Below the pieces are notes generated by a model, which made no database searches, was not told the DNA's origin, and saw only the letters and a list, made by a program, of their open reading frames with translations. From Candidatus Zambryskiibacteriota bacterium (GTDB lineage: Bacteria; Patescibacteriota; Minisyncoccia; Phycocordibacterales; DATDWN01): DNA of 38,153 nt. The stretch is taken from the NCBI GenBank assembly GCA_026394815.1, contig JAPLZX010000012.1, forward strand, positions 4,196-42,348, read 5' to 3'. A program made the translations under genes and the position numbers. How positions within the stretch are numbered: the first letter of the stretch is position 1; each line of letters opens with the position of its first letter. Positions 37,334 to 38,153 of the stretch are shown piece after piece.

Positions 37334-37777
37334 ATGTTTGGGAAAAATGAACAAAAAGAGCCCACTGAAAAACAAAAAATTGGCAAAATGGGGGAGGATT
37401 ATGCTTGTGAATACTTAAAAATGGGTGGTTACAAGATAATTAATAGAAATTATTTAAGAAAATGGGGGGAGTTAGATATTGTGGCCAGAAAGGGGAATAA
37501 GATCCATTTTGTGGAGGTAAAAAGTGTTTCTAGGGACCTGTCTGCGCAGGCAGATATTTTTAATGATAATGTTATTCGTGAAACAAATGATTCTTACAGA
37601 GCAGAGGATAATATGCATCCCTGGAAACTAAAAAGATTAGGGAGGGCAATACAATCGTATCTTTTGGAAAAAGACATTTCAGATGATATTGATTGGCAAT
37701 TTGATGTTATTACTGTTTATATAGATATAAACAAAGGAATATCAAAAGTTTTCATTCTTGATGATGTTATCTTATAG
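37334..37777 (+). CDS. YraN (UPF0102) family endonuclease-like protein
   Basis: KQKIGKMGEDYACEYLKMGGYKIINRNYLRKWGELDIVARKGNKIHFVEVKSVSR...HPWKLKRLGRAIQSYL; start probably MFGKNEQ at 37334. Confidence 0.9.
   Translation: MFGKNEQKEPTEKQKIGKMGEDYACEYLKMGGYKIINRNYLRKWGELDIVARKGNKIHFVEVKSVSRDLSAQADIFNDNVIRETNDSYRAEDNMHPWKLKRLGRAIQSYLLEKDISDDIDWQFDVITVYIDINKGISKVFILDDVIL
37537..37554. repeat. Degenerate second copy of the 18-bp palindrome, inside yraN
   Basis: CCTGTCTGCGCAGGCAGA: 16/18 identical to 34629-34646; encodes DLSAQAD in frame. Confidence 0.75.
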
Positions 37778-37839
37778 TTGAATTTTTGTCATTTTTTGTT
37801 TTTATGTTAGACTGCATAATGTTATATTTCGTAAAGTTT

Positions 37840-37912
37840 CGGGGTGTAGTGTAACGGCTAACATTCCTGATTTGGGATCAGGCGACTCAGGGTTCGAATC
37901 CCTGCACCCCGA
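37840..37912 (+). tRNA. tRNA-Pro (anticodon TGG)
   Basis: CGGGGTGTAGTGTAACGGCTAACATTCCTGATTTGGGATCAGGCGACTCAGGGTTCGAATCCCTGCACCCCGA; anticodon loop TTTGGGA. Confidence 0.95.
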
Positions 37913-37939
37913 CAAGTTAAATATATTGTGACTAAAAAC

Positions 37940-38153
37940 ATGATTAAAACCAAAATAATTAGACAAAGTGTGAACGTAAAAGCTTCGCCGGAAGAAGTAT
38001 ATGATGTGCTTATGGATTCAAAAAAGCACAGCAAGTTGACTGGAGGAGTAGCTAAAATAAGTCCGAAAGTTGGAGGAAAATTTACGGCATACGATTTATA
38101 TATTGATGGAGAAAATTTGGAATTAATTCCTGGTAAAAAAATAGTTCAGTCGT
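37940..38153 (+). CDS. SRPBCC/AHSA1-like domain protein (partial; runs off the right edge)
   Basis: MIKTKIIRQSVNVKASPEEVYDVLMDSKKHSKLTGGVAKISPKVGGKFTAYDLYIDGENLELIPGKKIVQS; AHSA1-like N-terminus. Confidence 0.75.
   Translation, partial: MIKTKIIRQSVNVKASPEEVYDVLMDSKKHSKLTGGVAKISPKVGGKFTAYDLYIDGENLELIPGKKIVQS

Noticed and set aside
1-38153. Alternative genetic code (UGA = Gly, as in Gracilibacteria/Absconditabacteria)
   Set aside because: All major genes are full length under standard stops, and UGA acts as terminator for e.g. ORF 32508..32765; disruptions involve frame changes, not in-frame UGA.
1-38153. CRISPR arrays, transposases, rRNA genes
   Set aside because: No regularly spaced repeats, no transposase-like ORFs and no rRNA sequence recognised in the window.

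Overview
AT-rich, near-origin chromosomal segment of a bacterium with Candidate Phyla Radiation (Patescibacteria)-like gene content; the lineage is inferred from protein families and gene order, not computed. The left end has tyrS (partial), a class A PBP, a small DciA/DUF721-like ORF, dnaN, dnaA and the divergent rpmH-rnpA-yidC cluster. From about 7.2 to 19.8 kb there is a one-strand locus resembling a type IV secretion system: VirB2-type pilin, split VirB4/TraC, PrgI, VirB6/TrbL and several secreted or Ig-like proteins. No relaxase or coupling protein is visible in the window. Next come a disrupted ubiA, rsmA, a frameshifted uvrD, a CPBP protease, a LysM-M23 peptidase, comM/yifB, pnp, a DksA-like protein, a NYN-domain protein, rpsO, a Xer-type recombinase, a disrupted xth, a CCA-adding enzyme, three tRNAs (Arg-TCG, Gly-GCC, Pro-TGG), yraN and an SRPBCC protein (partial). 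Main points of interest: (1) the VirB2-like pilin carries a C-terminal domain with an M15-type metallopeptidase motif (HxxGxxxD...HFH); (2) an unannotated, highly structured RNA of about 185 nt has a near-consensus sigma70 promoter and 6S-like features; (3) tandem palindromes lie directly upstream of the recombinase; (4) two short GC-rich ORFs flank that recombinase; (5) an 18-bp palindrome sits in frame inside two unrelated genes; (6) a parS-like site and a perfect DnaA box occur at about 37.1-37.3 kb where gene orientation switches; (7) four genes are disrupted, two apparently by motif-removing internal deletions.
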